Virus record (IMG/VR): IMGVR_UViG_3300028786_000010
Span: 1 to 54,499 of that record
DNA length: 54,499 nucleotides
Source: a virus
Direction: 5' to 3' (one strand)
Every line of letters begins with the position of its first letter. Within the stretch, counting starts at the first letter, position 1. Shown piece by piece: positions 1 through 7,886 of the stretch. Both the position numbers and the translations under genes were made by a program. The notes below the pieces were generated by a model. It made no database searches. It had not been told where the DNA came from and worked only from the letters and a program-made list of their open reading frames with translations.

Positions 1-108
1 GTCCCTCTTTGCCCGCTGATCTTGCGTCACCACCCCTCCCCCCTACCCACCGTGACCTGCGCCCATCCGGGCCAACGTCACGCAGAGTAAGGTGCAACGG
101 AGAGTGAC
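1..108. other. Left end, no gene; likely cos-proximal
   Basis: I see no coding region here. A pyrimidine-rich run lies near 32-53. The flanking HNH gene and the terminase small subunit at the other end of the window suggest that the two ends are joined in the circular form and that cos lies at or near the junction. The cohesive ends themselves cannot be recognised from sequence alone. Confidence 0.4.
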
Positions 109-441
109 TCAGTCGCGAGCACCGCGGTTACAGGTTGAATGCTCTAGATGATCAGCACGCGATGTGCGGTCGAGACGTAGAGGTGCGTCGGACGGGTGAC
201 CTGCGTCGAGGTCTTGCGTGGGCCACATGGGCTGGCCACAGCGTGGGCATGCAGCGCCAGGCACGAGGTCGGCCAGTAGCCGATCACGGGTGGTCACGTG
301 GCCGGCGTCGTAGCCGCGCTCGTGCCGATTGCCGCGGACGCGCTCTCGCGCACTGGCGCAGGCTGGGCAGCGAGAGTCGGACCGGTCAGTGAGCTGGCCG
401 CACGGCTGTCCGGGTAGCCCGAGGCAGGGGCGCAGGGGCAT
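109..441 (-). CDS. HNH endonuclease, cos/terminase-associated type
   Basis: A 110-aa protein starting at the ATG at 441, preceded by AGGTGAGC. It has a CPACAS pair and the HNH-type segments YDAGH, CPRCG, LDAGH, ADHLEH and CNRGARD, typical of the small phage HNH proteins encoded next to terminase. Such HNH proteins assist cos cleavage with the terminase in several siphophages (family knowledge). In the circular genome this gene would be followed by the junction and then terS, in the same direction, which supports a packaging role. It could instead be a free-standing homing nuclease, but the position argues against that. Confidence 0.8.
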   Translation of the reverse strand: MPLRPCLGLPGQPCGQLTDRSDSRCPACASARERVRGNRHERGYDAGHVTTRDRLLADLVPGAACPRCGQPMWPTQDLDAGHPSDAPLRLDRTSRADHLEHSTCNRGARD

Positions 442-466
442 GCTCACCTGCCCTGGATAGCAGAAC

Positions 467-493
467 GCCCACCTCAGCATGTGCTGGGTGGGC
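467..493. terminator. GC-rich hairpin after the early operon
   Basis: GCCCACC-T-CAGCA pairs with TGCTGGGTGGGC, a 12-bp stem with one bulged T (474) and a two-base loop. It lies between the last gene of the leftward replication operon (ends 539) and the HNH start. No clear U-run follows on the minus strand, so it may be a weak terminator or a processing signal. Confidence 0.45.
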
Positions 494-538
494 TTGGCCT
501 AAGACAGGCGATGATCGCATAAGCTAGCTCTGACCAGC

Positions 539-1351
539 TCAAGATGCAAGTACCTCGACCTGGCGTGTCCTGCGCTTGAGCCTGGCCCGCACCTCGAGGA
601 CGTCGCCGACGCGATACCTGGGCCGGCCATATGCGTCCTGTCCGTGCGCCACGATCAGCCCATCGGCAACGTACGCGGCGATGGTCGAGTAGCCGACCTT
701 GGCATCGCCGAAGCCGCGCAGCACCCCGGCGATCTCGACCGGCCGCAGGAGCACACCCTCCAACGAGTCGAGCAGCCAGGCCCGGGACGTGGCCACATCG
801 TGCACGGCGCCACACGACGGGCACCTGCCGGTCACCGCGTCCGGCTTGGCCAGCACATCCGTCCAGCACATCTCGCCCGTGTCCGGGTTCTTCGTCTGGC
901 AAGGACCGAGGTACACCCGATCCGGCGGTTGGTCGATCAGGTGCAGCACGGACCCGACCAGCGGGCGCAGTGCCGCGTGGAACTCCGGCCAGGACTGCCG
1001 GTAGCGCGCCCAGCCGACCGCCGACCCCAGGTACCGCGCCACCGCGGAACCGGTGCTGCCCGCGATCTCCCTGCCGCTCTCCGCATACACCGCTCGCGCC
1101 CAGGTAACCAGCTCACCCTGGATCGCCCGGCCTCGGTCCGCCGTCGGATCGCGGTACGGCAGCGGCACCACCGCCCCGGTAGGCCGGGCGCCGCCGGAGC
1201 CGATGCGGTCCTGCTTGGCGATGGTCGTCTGCAGCTCCGGCAGGACTGCGGCCAGCTGGTCGAGACGCTGCGCCAGGTCGGCGCCGCAATGGGGGCAACC
1301 AAAGGCCGTGTCCGGAACCGGCCGCGAACAGGTCGTACAACGGTTCTGCAT
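539..1351 (-). CDS. Zinc-ribbon / helix-turn-helix DNA-binding protein
   Basis: 270 aa. I chose the ATG at 1351, which has GAGGTGACC just upstream; a GTG two codons earlier is less well placed. The N-terminus carries a zinc ribbon (CTTC near residue 5, CPHCG near 19). A second cysteine group (GPCQTKN, EMCWTD, GRCPSCG) lies in the middle. The C-terminus (GFGDAKVGYSTIAAYVADGLI, then RPRYRVGDVLEVRARL) looks like a DNA-binding helix-turn-helix with a wing. It is the last gene of the early operon and lies upstream of the packaging genes in the circular order, so a role in controlling late transcription is possible. That role is inference. Confidence 0.65.
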   Translation of the reverse strand: MQNRCTTCSRPVPDTAFGCPHCGADLAQRLDQLAAVLPELQTTIAKQDRIGSGGARPTGAVVPLPYRDPTADRGRAIQGELVTWARAVYAESGREIAGSTGSAVARYLGSAVGWARYRQSWPEFHAALRPLVGSVLHLIDQPPDRVYLGPCQTKNPDTGEMCWTDVLAKPDAVTGRCPSCGAVHDVATSRAWLLDSLEGVLLRPVEIAGVLRGFGDAKVGYSTIAAYVADGLIVAHGQDAYGRPRYRVGDVLEVRARLKRRTRQVEVLAS

Positions 1352-1376
1352 GGTCACCTCGATGATTCGGAGCGGA

Positions 1377-1424
1377 TCAGGGGCGGGTGCGTAGGCAGTC
1401 GAATTGGCGTTCGGCGACGCTCAT
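1377..1424 (-). CDS. Possible 15-aa peptide, translationally coupled
   Basis: The ATG at 1424 overlaps the stop of the preceding gene as ATGA and opens a 15-codon frame (MSVAERQFDCLRTRP). Coupling is the only support. It may simply be a leader that carries ribosomes toward the next start at 1351. Confidence 0.25.
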   Translation of the reverse strand: MSVAERQFDCLRTRP

Positions 1425-1636
1425 GCACGCTCCTTGACGTGCCATTTGCGGACGCCGTCCAGCGGGATGCTCGCGACGTGGTCGTAGGGGCCGTAGGCGC
1501 TGTTGCCCATGTAGAGCGACAGCACGCCGTCGCGGACCCCGATGGCTTCGTGGCGTAGGGCGTATCCGCCGACGTCGTAGGTCGCGGTGCGGCCGTCGAT
1601 CCATTCGACTTCGACGCTGGCCCAGAACGTGCTCAT
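1421..1636 (-). CDS. Small hypothetical protein
   Basis: 71 aa, from an ATG that overlaps the previous stop by ATGA (1633-1636). The protein is compact and beta-rich in appearance (ASVEVEWIDGRTATYDVGGY and SLYMGNSAYGPYDHVASIPL) and ends with a basic tail. I do not recognise a family. It is co-translated with the Cys-rich protein before it. Confidence 0.65.
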   Translation of the reverse strand: MSTFWASVEVEWIDGRTATYDVGGYALRHEAIGVRDGVLSLYMGNSAYGPYDHVASIPLDGVRKWHVKERA

Positions 1637-1893
1637 GAGTCGCATCCACACGCGCCGTTGGACGCAGGGAGCTGGAAGCACCGCGTGCATGCGATCGCTG
1701 CGGGCCGGTCGCGGTGCGGAGCGCCGGTCACCGCGCGCTCGCATTGGTCGTCGGCGTGCACCCAGCTGCTTTGTCCGTCGGACCGAGCATCCTCACCCGG
1801 GCAAATCGGCTCGTCGCAGCCGGAGCAGTCTGTCAGGTACTGGGCAGTGAAGACCGGGCCAAGCCGGTCGTGTTCGTTGTACAGGTCGTTCAC
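1633..1893 (-). CDS. Small cysteine-rich (probable zinc-binding) protein
   Basis: 86 aa, starting at GTG 1893 with GGAGAG nine bases upstream. Two Cys pairs (DCSGCDEPICPGE) and later CERA and CTRCF/CGC suggest two zinc knuckles. It follows the replicase gene (ends 1920) by a short gap and opens a three-gene coupled tail of the operon. No enzyme motif is seen. Confidence 0.65.
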   Translation of the reverse strand: MNDLYNEHDRLGPVFTAQYLTDCSGCDEPICPGEDARSDGQSSWVHADDQCERAVTGAPHRDRPAAIACTRCFQLPASNGACGCDS

Positions 1894-1919
1894 GGTGACT
1901 CTCCGTCCTTGGTGTCTGA

Positions 1920-4900
1920 TCAGGCCGAGTCGCGCCAGGCGAACGCGGGTTCGCTGGCTTCGGCGACGATCGGAATCCCGTACAACTCCCGGCTCATGCA
2001 GCGCACCAGCGTCTCGGTGGCCTCGGCGGCGTCCTGCTCCGGCACCATCGCCACGATCTCGTCATGGACGGGCAGGACCACACCGCCGCCCCACCGGGTC
2101 TTGTCCCAGTCGAGCAGTCCGTCCACGAGCAGCTCACGGGCGGTGCCCTGGATGCAAAAATTCGGTGATTTGTGGGGGTACTGCCGGTCCAGGTGGATGA
2201 TCCGGCCGGCGTAGGTGGGCATCTGAGTTGCGCCACCGCGTACGGCCCGTTTCACCTCATCGGCCCAACCCACGTAGCTGGGTGCGACCTGCTGCAGCGA
2301 CTCGATGATCGAAACCATGACCTGTTCGGGCACGCCGACCTGGCGGGCGAGGGACGCCGCGCCGCCGCCGTAGGCCCAGCCGAACACGCCCCGCTTGGCG
2401 GTGTAGCGGTGCGACTTGGTCCAATCCGGGCCGAAGGCCTTGCCGGCCACGATCGCGTGCAAGTCGTACCGGCTCTGCCATTCGCGCTTGGTCATCTGGC
2501 CCGACTCCACAAGCGCCTCGGCCTGCGTGCCCTCCATCAGCATGCGGATCAGGTCCGGGTCCTGACTCAGTGCGGCCATCACCCGGATCTCCACGCCGGA
2601 GAAGTCGGCGCTGATCAGTACATGGCCGGGGTCGGCGGTGATGCACGCGCGGACGCCGCCTTGGCGCGGGAGCTGCTGCAGGTTGGGCCGGACACAGGAC
2701 ATACGGCCCGTGTCGGTTCCGAGCGTGTAGACGGTGGGTCGGGCCCGGCCGTCGCCGCTCTCGCACAGCACCCTGTAGGGCTCCAGGAACGTGGTCAGCA
2801 CCGTCTCGTGGTGCCGGTACTCCAGGACAGCTGAAATCAGCCCACCGGCGGGCTCAGGAGTGTCACGGAGGCCCTCGAGCACACCGGCCGCCACGCTGGC
2901 CTGGCCGTCCGGGTGCCGTGTGCTCGGCGTGGTGCGGGGCAGCGTCACCCCGAGCTCCGAGAGCCGGTCGGCGAGCTGCCGGTCGCTGCCGGGGTTCTCC
3001 ACGCCGAACTGCCGGACCCTCTCGGCCGCGGCGAGCATGGCCGGGGTGTGCTCGTCCTGCAAGCGGCGCACCTGGTCGTGGTCGACTCGCACGCCGCGGT
3101 GAGTCACTCGCGCGGTGATCCGCTGGACGGCACGCTCGCGGCTGACCACCTCGGCCGGCGGCTGCGGTAGCCGGGTGGCCAGCGCCGCGGTGTCGAGCAC
3201 GTCACTTGCCGCGTAACGGATCATCGTGCTGCAGCTCGAGTCGACTTGCGCCCAGCCGGACCGCTCGAGCGGCGTGACGGCCTTGGTGTCGGTCAGCCAG
3301 CCGTTGACCTTGAACAGCGTGGCCCGCGCCTTGTCCGCCTCAGGTGCCGTTGCCGAGCCGTTCAGGACCGTCCCGGCGAGCTGCTTGAGGCCGGGATCCG
3401 AGCCTGTGCTCTGCGGGTCCGCCAGTTTGGCCGGGATCACCGTGTCATGCATCCGCTCCCATGCGGACTCATCAGTCAGCCCGGCGGCGGCCAGCGGCAC
3501 CAGGTCGGCTGTGGCCGAGTGGGCGTGCAGCACCGGAGCGCCGGCCAGCGCGGCCCTGATCACCTCAGCCTGATCCGGGTCGGCCGCGTCGAGCACCACC
3601 GCGGCCTGCTCGTCACCGAGCTGCACGGTCCGCAGCGCGTAGTCAGCGTGGCCCACCGGGTAGCCGGAGGTCTCCACATCGACCGTCAGCGCGCCCGATC
3701 GCGCTACAGCGGTGGCCACCTCGGCACCGGCCCGGACGGTGTCGATGGCCACGATGGCGCCGTCCCGGCCGACCAAGGCCGGAAGCGGCACCTGCTCGCC
3801 GGCGGCGGCCTGCCGAGCGGCCTCCTTCTCCGCTGCCTTCTGGGCCGCCTTGGTGTAACGCCCTGTAGCCGTGTTGGTCCGCCGAGCGGGCTTGGGGGCC
3901 GGTTCCGGTACGGGGAAGAGCCCGTCGGCGGGTGCCGGATCGCAGGCGGGTTCAGGCGGGTTTGCCGAACCCAACCCGCCTGGCGTGTTTACCGAGGTAG
4001 GGGCCTGTTTGTTGATAGGTCCCAGGCGGGTTGCGGGTTTGGCCGGTATTCCCCCCGTATTTTCTCTACTACTTACTTGTTGAGAATTTTTGTCTATCCC
4101 CCCAGTAAAACTATCTAAACCCGCCTGGGACCTATCAGAAAGTGCGCCCTGAGCTGGGGTTTCAGCCCCAGGCGGGTTTGCTCGGAAACCCGCCTGGAAC
4201 CCGCCTGAACCCGCCTGGAACCCGCCTGAACCCGCCTGGAACCCGCCTGAACCCGCCTGGGATCCACCCGGGAAGGTCATGAACTGCGCCAGGTTCGGCG
4301 GGGGTGACGAGGGTGCCCCGAACCCGCCGTTCAACACGGAGAGTGGCCGGTACTTGATTCCGGCGTGCGGCTGTACCGGGTACCCCAGCTCGGTCAGCCG
4401 GCGGCCGAACGCGGTCTCCGACGGCAGCGACAGGCGCCGGTAGCGGGGGTGGTCCTGGTGCCAGCGGGCGAACTGCTGGCTGTAGAGGATCCGGCCTGGT
4501 GTGCCCGGCTCAGTCGGCCCCGTGCACGTCTCGACCCACTCCTGGATCGGGTCCTGCCCCTCGGCGATCTCGTCGGCCAGCCCGCGGATGCTGACGGGGG
4601 CGGCGGAAGTGGCGGCGCTGTCCCGGTCGGCGAGGTATGCGGCGGCTTCGCGCATCATCGCGGCCAGGATGCCCGGCGCCTCGGCGATCAGGCTGTTGCC
4701 GAGCAACTGGAGCCGAAGCGGCCGGACGATCTCTTCCGGGGTGTCGCACGGAATCAGGCGTACACGGGCGCGCAGCGCGGGATCGGTCAGATTCGGCTCA
4801 GGGTTGGTCGTCATGACCAGGGTGTGGTTGGGCTTGAAGGTGACCGGGTTGGCGCGCATCGGCCGGCCGGTCAGCGAGCCGCCGCCGGTGAGCTGCTTGA

Positions 4901-6743
4901 GCCGCTCAGTGGCATCGTGCCCGCGTTTCGGGCCCTCGTCGATGAACGACAGCCGGCGGCCGCGCAGGTCGTAGATGATCGTGTCGTGTGAGCCGTCCTG
5001 CGCGCTGAGCAGCTTCGGGTTGGCGGCGTGCGCGTAGCTGCCGAGCACTTCGATCAGCATCTCGACCAGCGACGTTTTACCCGACCGTTCCCGCCCGTAC
5101 AGGATCGGCAGGGCCGCGTCCGGGTAGCCGGTCAGGGCGACCGACAGCACCCGCATCGCCCACGCCCGGACCTCCGGATCTGGCATCACCGCGGCCACGA
5201 ACGCGTCCCAGCGCGGCGTCGGCACGGTCGGGTTCGGTGCGCACAGAGCGGTACGCAGGTGCGGGGTATTGGGGTCGATCCACATCGCCGGCGTGGGAAT
5301 CTCCCCAGACGCGCGCAGGTCCCACGGGACGCCACCCGCCCACAGAACCTCGGGATTGGTGTCCAGGTCGGTGATACGCAGGGAGGCCGGGTGGTCACTG
5401 CGGATGATGGCCCGCAGCTTCCGCCCGACCTTCCCTGTCCCCTGGCTGCTCATGAACACCGCGCGCCGGGCCGCCTGCCAATGCAGCTCCGTACGCAACG
5501 AGGCGTCCTTGGGAACCGGGGTCTCACCCAGCGGCATCAGCTCGGCCAGCAGCGAGATGACCCAGTCGGACATGTCGTCGCCGCACTCTTCCCAGACGTT
5601 GCGCTCCCGCTTGATCCACAGCCCGGCGTCCTTGGCGTAGCGCAGCGCGGGATACATCCGGTACGCCACCGCCTTCGCCAGGCCCTGGTCAGAGGTGTCG
5701 CCGGCCGGGTCGAACGGGTCGACGCCCAGCGCGCTGAACACGCTCCAGGGCGGTTCAGCCGGAGGCTCGTCACCGGGCGGGGTCCCCTCACCCTCGCGGG
5801 CCACCGCCTGGGCCATCTCGGACTGGGTGCGTTCCTGCTCGGCGGTGAACACCCAGAACGGCCGGACGGCGCCGTCGTCTAGTCCCTGCTGGATCCACAG
5901 CAGGTCGTCGGTGTCCGGGCTGCCCCAGACGGCCGATACCGCCTTCTCGAGGCGCTCGCGAGCGTCCAGCTCGTCCAGATAGCCGCCGCCGACGTAGCCA
6001 CCAAGGGTCAGGGCAGCGCGCAGCAGCACCGTACGGAAGCCCACACCTGACCCCGTGGTCCAGGTGGCGACCTCGTTCAGTTTCCCTTCGATGGCCCTCT
6101 CGGCGGCCGGCGCGGACTGTGGCTCCCGCTGCGTCAGGAAGTCCTGCCACCACTGCGGACCGCCGACGCTGCGCACCGTCTCGGCGGACGCCCGCAGTTC
6201 CCGGATCCGGGCCGCCAGGTTCGCACCGGAGGTGTCCTGGCCGTTCAATCGGCTCAGGTCGGGGACCTGCACCCATCCGTACGGCACCGGCTCACCTGTG
6301 ACCGCGCTGACCCGCACGGTGGGCGCGATGAACGCGAATCCCCGACTCGACCCGTCCGGCACGCCGCCCTTGATGTCGACACCTGGGAGCACGTTGTCCC
6401 GGCTGCCGACACCGAGCGACGCGATGAACGCGTGTGCGCCGCCGGAAGGGGTCGCTGCCAGCCCGTAGAACCGGGGGGTCATCCCGTTCAGCACGGACGG
6501 ATCGCCGCCGTTGCGCGGGTCGAAGTCGACCAGGTCCAGCCCGCAGCCCATCACCGCGCACAGCGCCAGACCCGGACGCCACAGATCGACGACGGCCGGG
6601 TCCGGTGCAGTTCGCTCCCACCGCGGCGGCGGCCGGAATCCGGTCTTGGCGGTGCTGTCAGGATGCGCGATGAAGATCGGGATGCCGGACGTCGCGAGCC
6701 GGCGCGCGACGTCCAGAGCGGCAGCGATCTCTTCAGGGGTCAC
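1920..6743 (-). CDS. All-in-one replicase: Prim-Pol primase + SF3/D5 helicase + 3'-5' exonuclease + family A DNA polymerase
   Basis: 1607 aa in a single frame, starting at GTG 6743 (GTGA overlap with the upstream stop; AGGGGTG upstream). Residues 10-165 are an AEP/Prim-Pol domain with LVDFD (D73, D75), GGAH (H104) and DIKGG (123-127). Residues 340-800 are a D5/SF3-type helicase: Walker A GRERSGKTS (550-558), Walker B LSFIDEG (598-604), sensor MTTNPEPN and a following arginine-rich segment. Residues 824-985 are a low-complexity linker (SGGFQAG repeats, then Pro/Lys-rich). Residues 1015-1195 are a DnaQ-like exonuclease with DVE (D1022, E1024), D1080 and YAASD (D1181). Residues 1200-1607 are a PolA-type polymerase: motif A SADFSGVEIR (D1380), O-helix around K1450-Y1458, motif C PVHDE (H1560, D1561). 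All catalytic residues are present, so both synthesis and proofreading are expected. These functions are normally encoded by separate phage genes. Confidence 0.93.
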   Translation of the reverse strand: MTPEEIAAALDVARRLATSGIPIFIAHPDSTAKTGFRPPPRWERTAPDPAVVDLWRPGLALCAVMGCGLDLVDFDPRNGGDPSVLNGMTPRFYGLAATPSGGAHAFIASLGVGSRDNVLPGVDIKGGVPDGSSRGFAFIAPTVRVSAVTGEPVPYGWVQVPDLSRLNGQDTSGANLAARIRELRASAETVRSVGGPQWWQDFLTQREPQSAPAAERAIEGKLNEVATWTTGSGVGFRTVLLRAALTLGGYVGGGYLDELDARERLEKAVSAVWGSPDTDDLLWIQQGLDDGAVRPFWVFTAEQERTQSEMAQAVAREGEGTPPGDEPPAEPPWSVFSALGVDPFDPAGDTSDQGLAKAVAYRMYPALRYAKDAGLWIKRERNVWEECGDDMSDWVISLLAELMPLGETPVPKDASLRTELHWQAARRAVFMSSQGTGKVGRKLRAIIRSDHPASLRITDLDTNPEVLWAGGVPWDLRASGEIPTPAMWIDPNTPHLRTALCAPNPTVPTPRWDAFVAAVMPDPEVRAWAMRVLSVALTGYPDAALPILYGRERSGKTSLVEMLIEVLGSYAHAANPKLLSAQDGSHDTIIYDLRGRRLSFIDEGPKRGHDATERLKQLTGGGSLTGRPMRANPVTFKPNHTLVMTTNPEPNLTDPALRARVRLIPCDTPEEIVRPLRLQLLGNSLIAEAPGILAAMMREAAAYLADRDSAATSAAPVSIRGLADEIAEGQDPIQEWVETCTGPTEPGTPGRILYSQQFARWHQDHPRYRRLSLPSETAFGRRLTELGYPVQPHAGIKYRPLSVLNGGFGAPSSPPPNLAQFMTFPGGSQAGSGGFQAGSGGFQAGSGGFQAGFRANPPGAETPAQGALSDRSQAGLDSFTGGIDKNSQQVSSRENTGGIPAKPATRLGPINKQAPTSVNTPGGLGSANPPEPACDPAPADGLFPVPEPAPKPARRTNTATGRYTKAAQKAAEKEAARQAAAGEQVPLPALVGRDGAIVAIDTVRAGAEVATAVARSGALTVDVETSGYPVGHADYALRTVQLGDEQAAVVLDAADPDQAEVIRAALAGAPVLHAHSATADLVPLAAAGLTDESAWERMHDTVIPAKLADPQSTGSDPGLKQLAGTVLNGSATAPEADKARATLFKVNGWLTDTKAVTPLERSGWAQVDSSCSTMIRYAASDVLDTAALATRLPQPPAEVVSRERAVQRITARVTHRGVRVDHDQVRRLQDEHTPAMLAAAERVRQFGVENPGSDRQLADRLSELGVTLPRTTPSTRHPDGQASVAAGVLEGLRDTPEPAGGLISAVLEYRHHETVLTTFLEPYRVLCESGDGRARPTVYTLGTDTGRMSCVRPNLQQLPRQGGVRACITADPGHVLISADFSGVEIRVMAALSQDPDLIRMLMEGTQAEALVESGQMTKREWQSRYDLHAIVAGKAFGPDWTKSHRYTAKRGVFGWAYGGGAASLARQVGVPEQVMVSIIESLQQVAPSYVGWADEVKRAVRGGATQMPTYAGRIIHLDRQYPHKSPNFCIQGTARELLVDGLLDWDKTRWGGGVVLPVHDEIVAMVPEQDAAEATETLVRCMSRELYGIPIVAEASEPAFAWRDSA
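4013..4137. repeat. Perfect 20-bp inverted repeat flanking the AT-rich core
   Basis: The left arm 4013-4032 reads TGATAGGTCCCAGGCGGGTT and the right arm 4118-4137 is its exact reverse complement. The 85 bp between them are poor in G and rich in A/T, notably around 4053-4117. Each arm contains one copy of the 10-mer iteron. Confidence 0.85.
4168..4197. repeat. Perfect 12-bp palindromic hairpin built from two iterons
   Basis: CCAGGCGGGTTT (4168-4179) is followed by a 6-base loop and its exact complement AAACCCGCCTGG (4186-4197). It joins the inverted-repeat part of the origin region to the tandem array. Confidence 0.8.
4187..4259. repeat. Tandem iteron array, 7 copies with 10/11-bp spacing
   Basis: AACCCGCCTG starts at 4187, 4198, 4208, 4219, 4229, 4240 and 4250. 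Spacings alternate 11 and 10 bp, so the mean is 10.5 bp, one DNA helical turn, which puts every copy on the same face. The unit is also 21 bp, so it stays in frame and encodes SGGFQAG repeats in the replicase linker. Confidence 0.9.
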
Positions 6744-7027
6744 GGCTTACACCCCTGGCACTCCGCCCACGGCGTTTGATCGAAGCCGGTTGAGCGGCAG
6801 TTGAGACAGCCAGGCCCCTGGGTTATGCCGTCGGAGCAGCTCACACAGAAATGCGGGTGGTCCCCGCCGCGGCCAGTCGGCCACCCCGGTTTCGCCTCGG
6901 GCCGAGCGTCGGCTTGTCTAGCCGCATACGCCTCGCGGATGACTGCCAGCACGGATCGGGTGCTTCGGTCCTGGCGGAAGAACCAACGCCGGTAGATCCG
7001 GTAGGTCGGAATCAGGTCGTCGGCCAT
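6740..7027 (-). CDS. Small zinc-finger protein upstream of the replicase
   Basis: 95 aa, starting at the ATG at 7027, which shares one base with the previous stop (TGATG). The C-terminal half has three CxxC pairs (CVSC, CLNC, CQGC), arranged like a DnaJ-type or rubredoxin-like zinc module. The N-terminus is basic (YRIYRRWFFRQDRSTRSV). It overlaps the replicase start by GTGA, so the two are probably made together. Nucleic acid binding is a guess. Confidence 0.7.
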   Translation of the reverse strand: MADDLIPTYRIYRRWFFRQDRSTRSVLAVIREAYAARQADARPEAKPGWPTGRGGDHPHFCVSCSDGITQGPGCLNCRSTGFDQTPWAECQGCKP

Positions 7028-7389
7028 CAGGCACCTGCCTTGCGCACCCACGGCAGCCGAACCGCGGTATAGCCGCGATCCCGGCTGGCGTTCATGTAGC
7101 CCGGCTCGACCAGACCAGCCTTGACCAGGGCCTCGAGCAGCTCGACGTACGTTTCCCAGGGCATCTCGTGGTCGATGAACAGGTGGAAGTGACCCGGGGT
7201 GCTCGACGGCAGCAACGTGGCTGGGAGGTCGATGTCCAGGACGGGCTTGTGCATCCCGGTGCCGGCCACGCGCGACGTGATCAGGTTGGCCGCCTCGACG
7301 TCCGCGGTGACCGTGCGCTCCGCGTCGTACGCGCCGTCCAGCTCAGCCACAACCAGGGCCTGACCGGCCAGCGGAATCTCCCGGCTCAT
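7027..7389 (-). CDS. Hypothetical protein between RuvC-like and replicase genes
   Basis: 120 aa from ATG 7389, overlapping the preceding stop by ATGA. It has alternating strands and helices and a recognisable segment STPGHFHLFIDHEMPWETYVELLEALVKAGLVEPG compatible with a small alpha/beta domain. I do not recognise a family. Its tight coupling to replication genes on both sides suggests a helper of replication or recombination. Confidence 0.65.
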   Translation of the reverse strand: MSREIPLAGQALVVAELDGAYDAERTVTADVEAANLITSRVAGTGMHKPVLDIDLPATLLPSSTPGHFHLFIDHEMPWETYVELLEALVKAGLVEPGYMNASRDRGYTAVRLPWVRKAGA

Positions 7390-7886
7390 CGCACACCTGC
7401 CTTGCTGCTCAGCGGGTCGGGCAGGCCGTAGTCCTTCACGGCGCAGAACAACGCGTGCCTGGCGGCGTCACGCGCGTGGCGCATCCCAGCAGTGAGGTCG
7501 AGCAGGCCCGCCGCGTGCAGCCGCTTGTCGACAGCCCAGGGCTTCACATCGGCTGCAGCGCGAGTGACCAGCTTGAGTTGCTTGTCCGTGGCCCACCCGG
7601 TGATCTCACCGATCATGTCCCGGGTGCGCCCGCCTGCTGCCGCGGAGGCCGAACGGGCGGCCCTGCGCCCGACGACGAAGCGCTCCATGGCTACGACGTC
7701 GAAGGCGGTGGCCGTGTAGTGAAGACCGTCGAGAACCTGGATCAGCATCCCCGGCGTGACTTGCATCGCGTCGGTACCGCGAAGGTAGGCACCGTTGGCG
7801 ACAAGGTTCTCGCCGGGCCTGTTGATGTCGACCCGCAGCCGTACGACGCCCGGGATCGGGCCCGGGTCAATCCCCAAGATGTACAT
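7386..7886 (-). CDS. RuvC-like Holliday-junction resolvase / RNase H-fold nuclease
   Basis: 166 aa. Acidic catalytic residues typical of the RuvC fold are visible: D7 in LGIDPGP, E68 in VVAMERF and D140 in MRHARDAARHAL, in the right order and spacing. The family resolves recombination or replication branch points (known). It lies in the replication cluster directly between the SNF2-type helicase and a small protein, coupled by ATGA to the latter. The pairing suggests it trims concatemers or branched DNA before packaging. Confidence 0.8.
   Translation of the reverse strand: MYILGIDPGPIPGVVRLRVDINRPGENLVANGAYLRGTDAMQVTPGMLIQVLDGLHYTATAFDVVAMERFVVGRRAARSASAAAGGRTRDMIGEITGWATDKQLKLVTRAAADVKPWAVDKRLHAAGLLDLTAGMRHARDAARHALFCAVKDYGLPDPLSSKAGVR

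Larger units (their letters stand above)
3943..4259. other. Putative replication origin inside the replicase gene
   Basis: Thirteen copies of the 10-mer AACCCGCCTG or its complement lie in 317 bp, in both orientations. An AT-rich stretch (about 4048-4117), unusual for this genome, sits between the arms of a perfect 20-bp inverted repeat. The combination of iterons plus an AT-rich unwinding element inside a replication gene is the organisation of lambda oriO (established knowledge). That it acts as origin here is inference. The region encodes the dispensable-looking linker between helicase and polymerase domains. Confidence 0.6.

Noticed and set aside
4187-4259. Possible CRISPR array
   Set aside because: Repeats are 10-mers with no unique spacers; they are iterons with 10/11-bp pitch.
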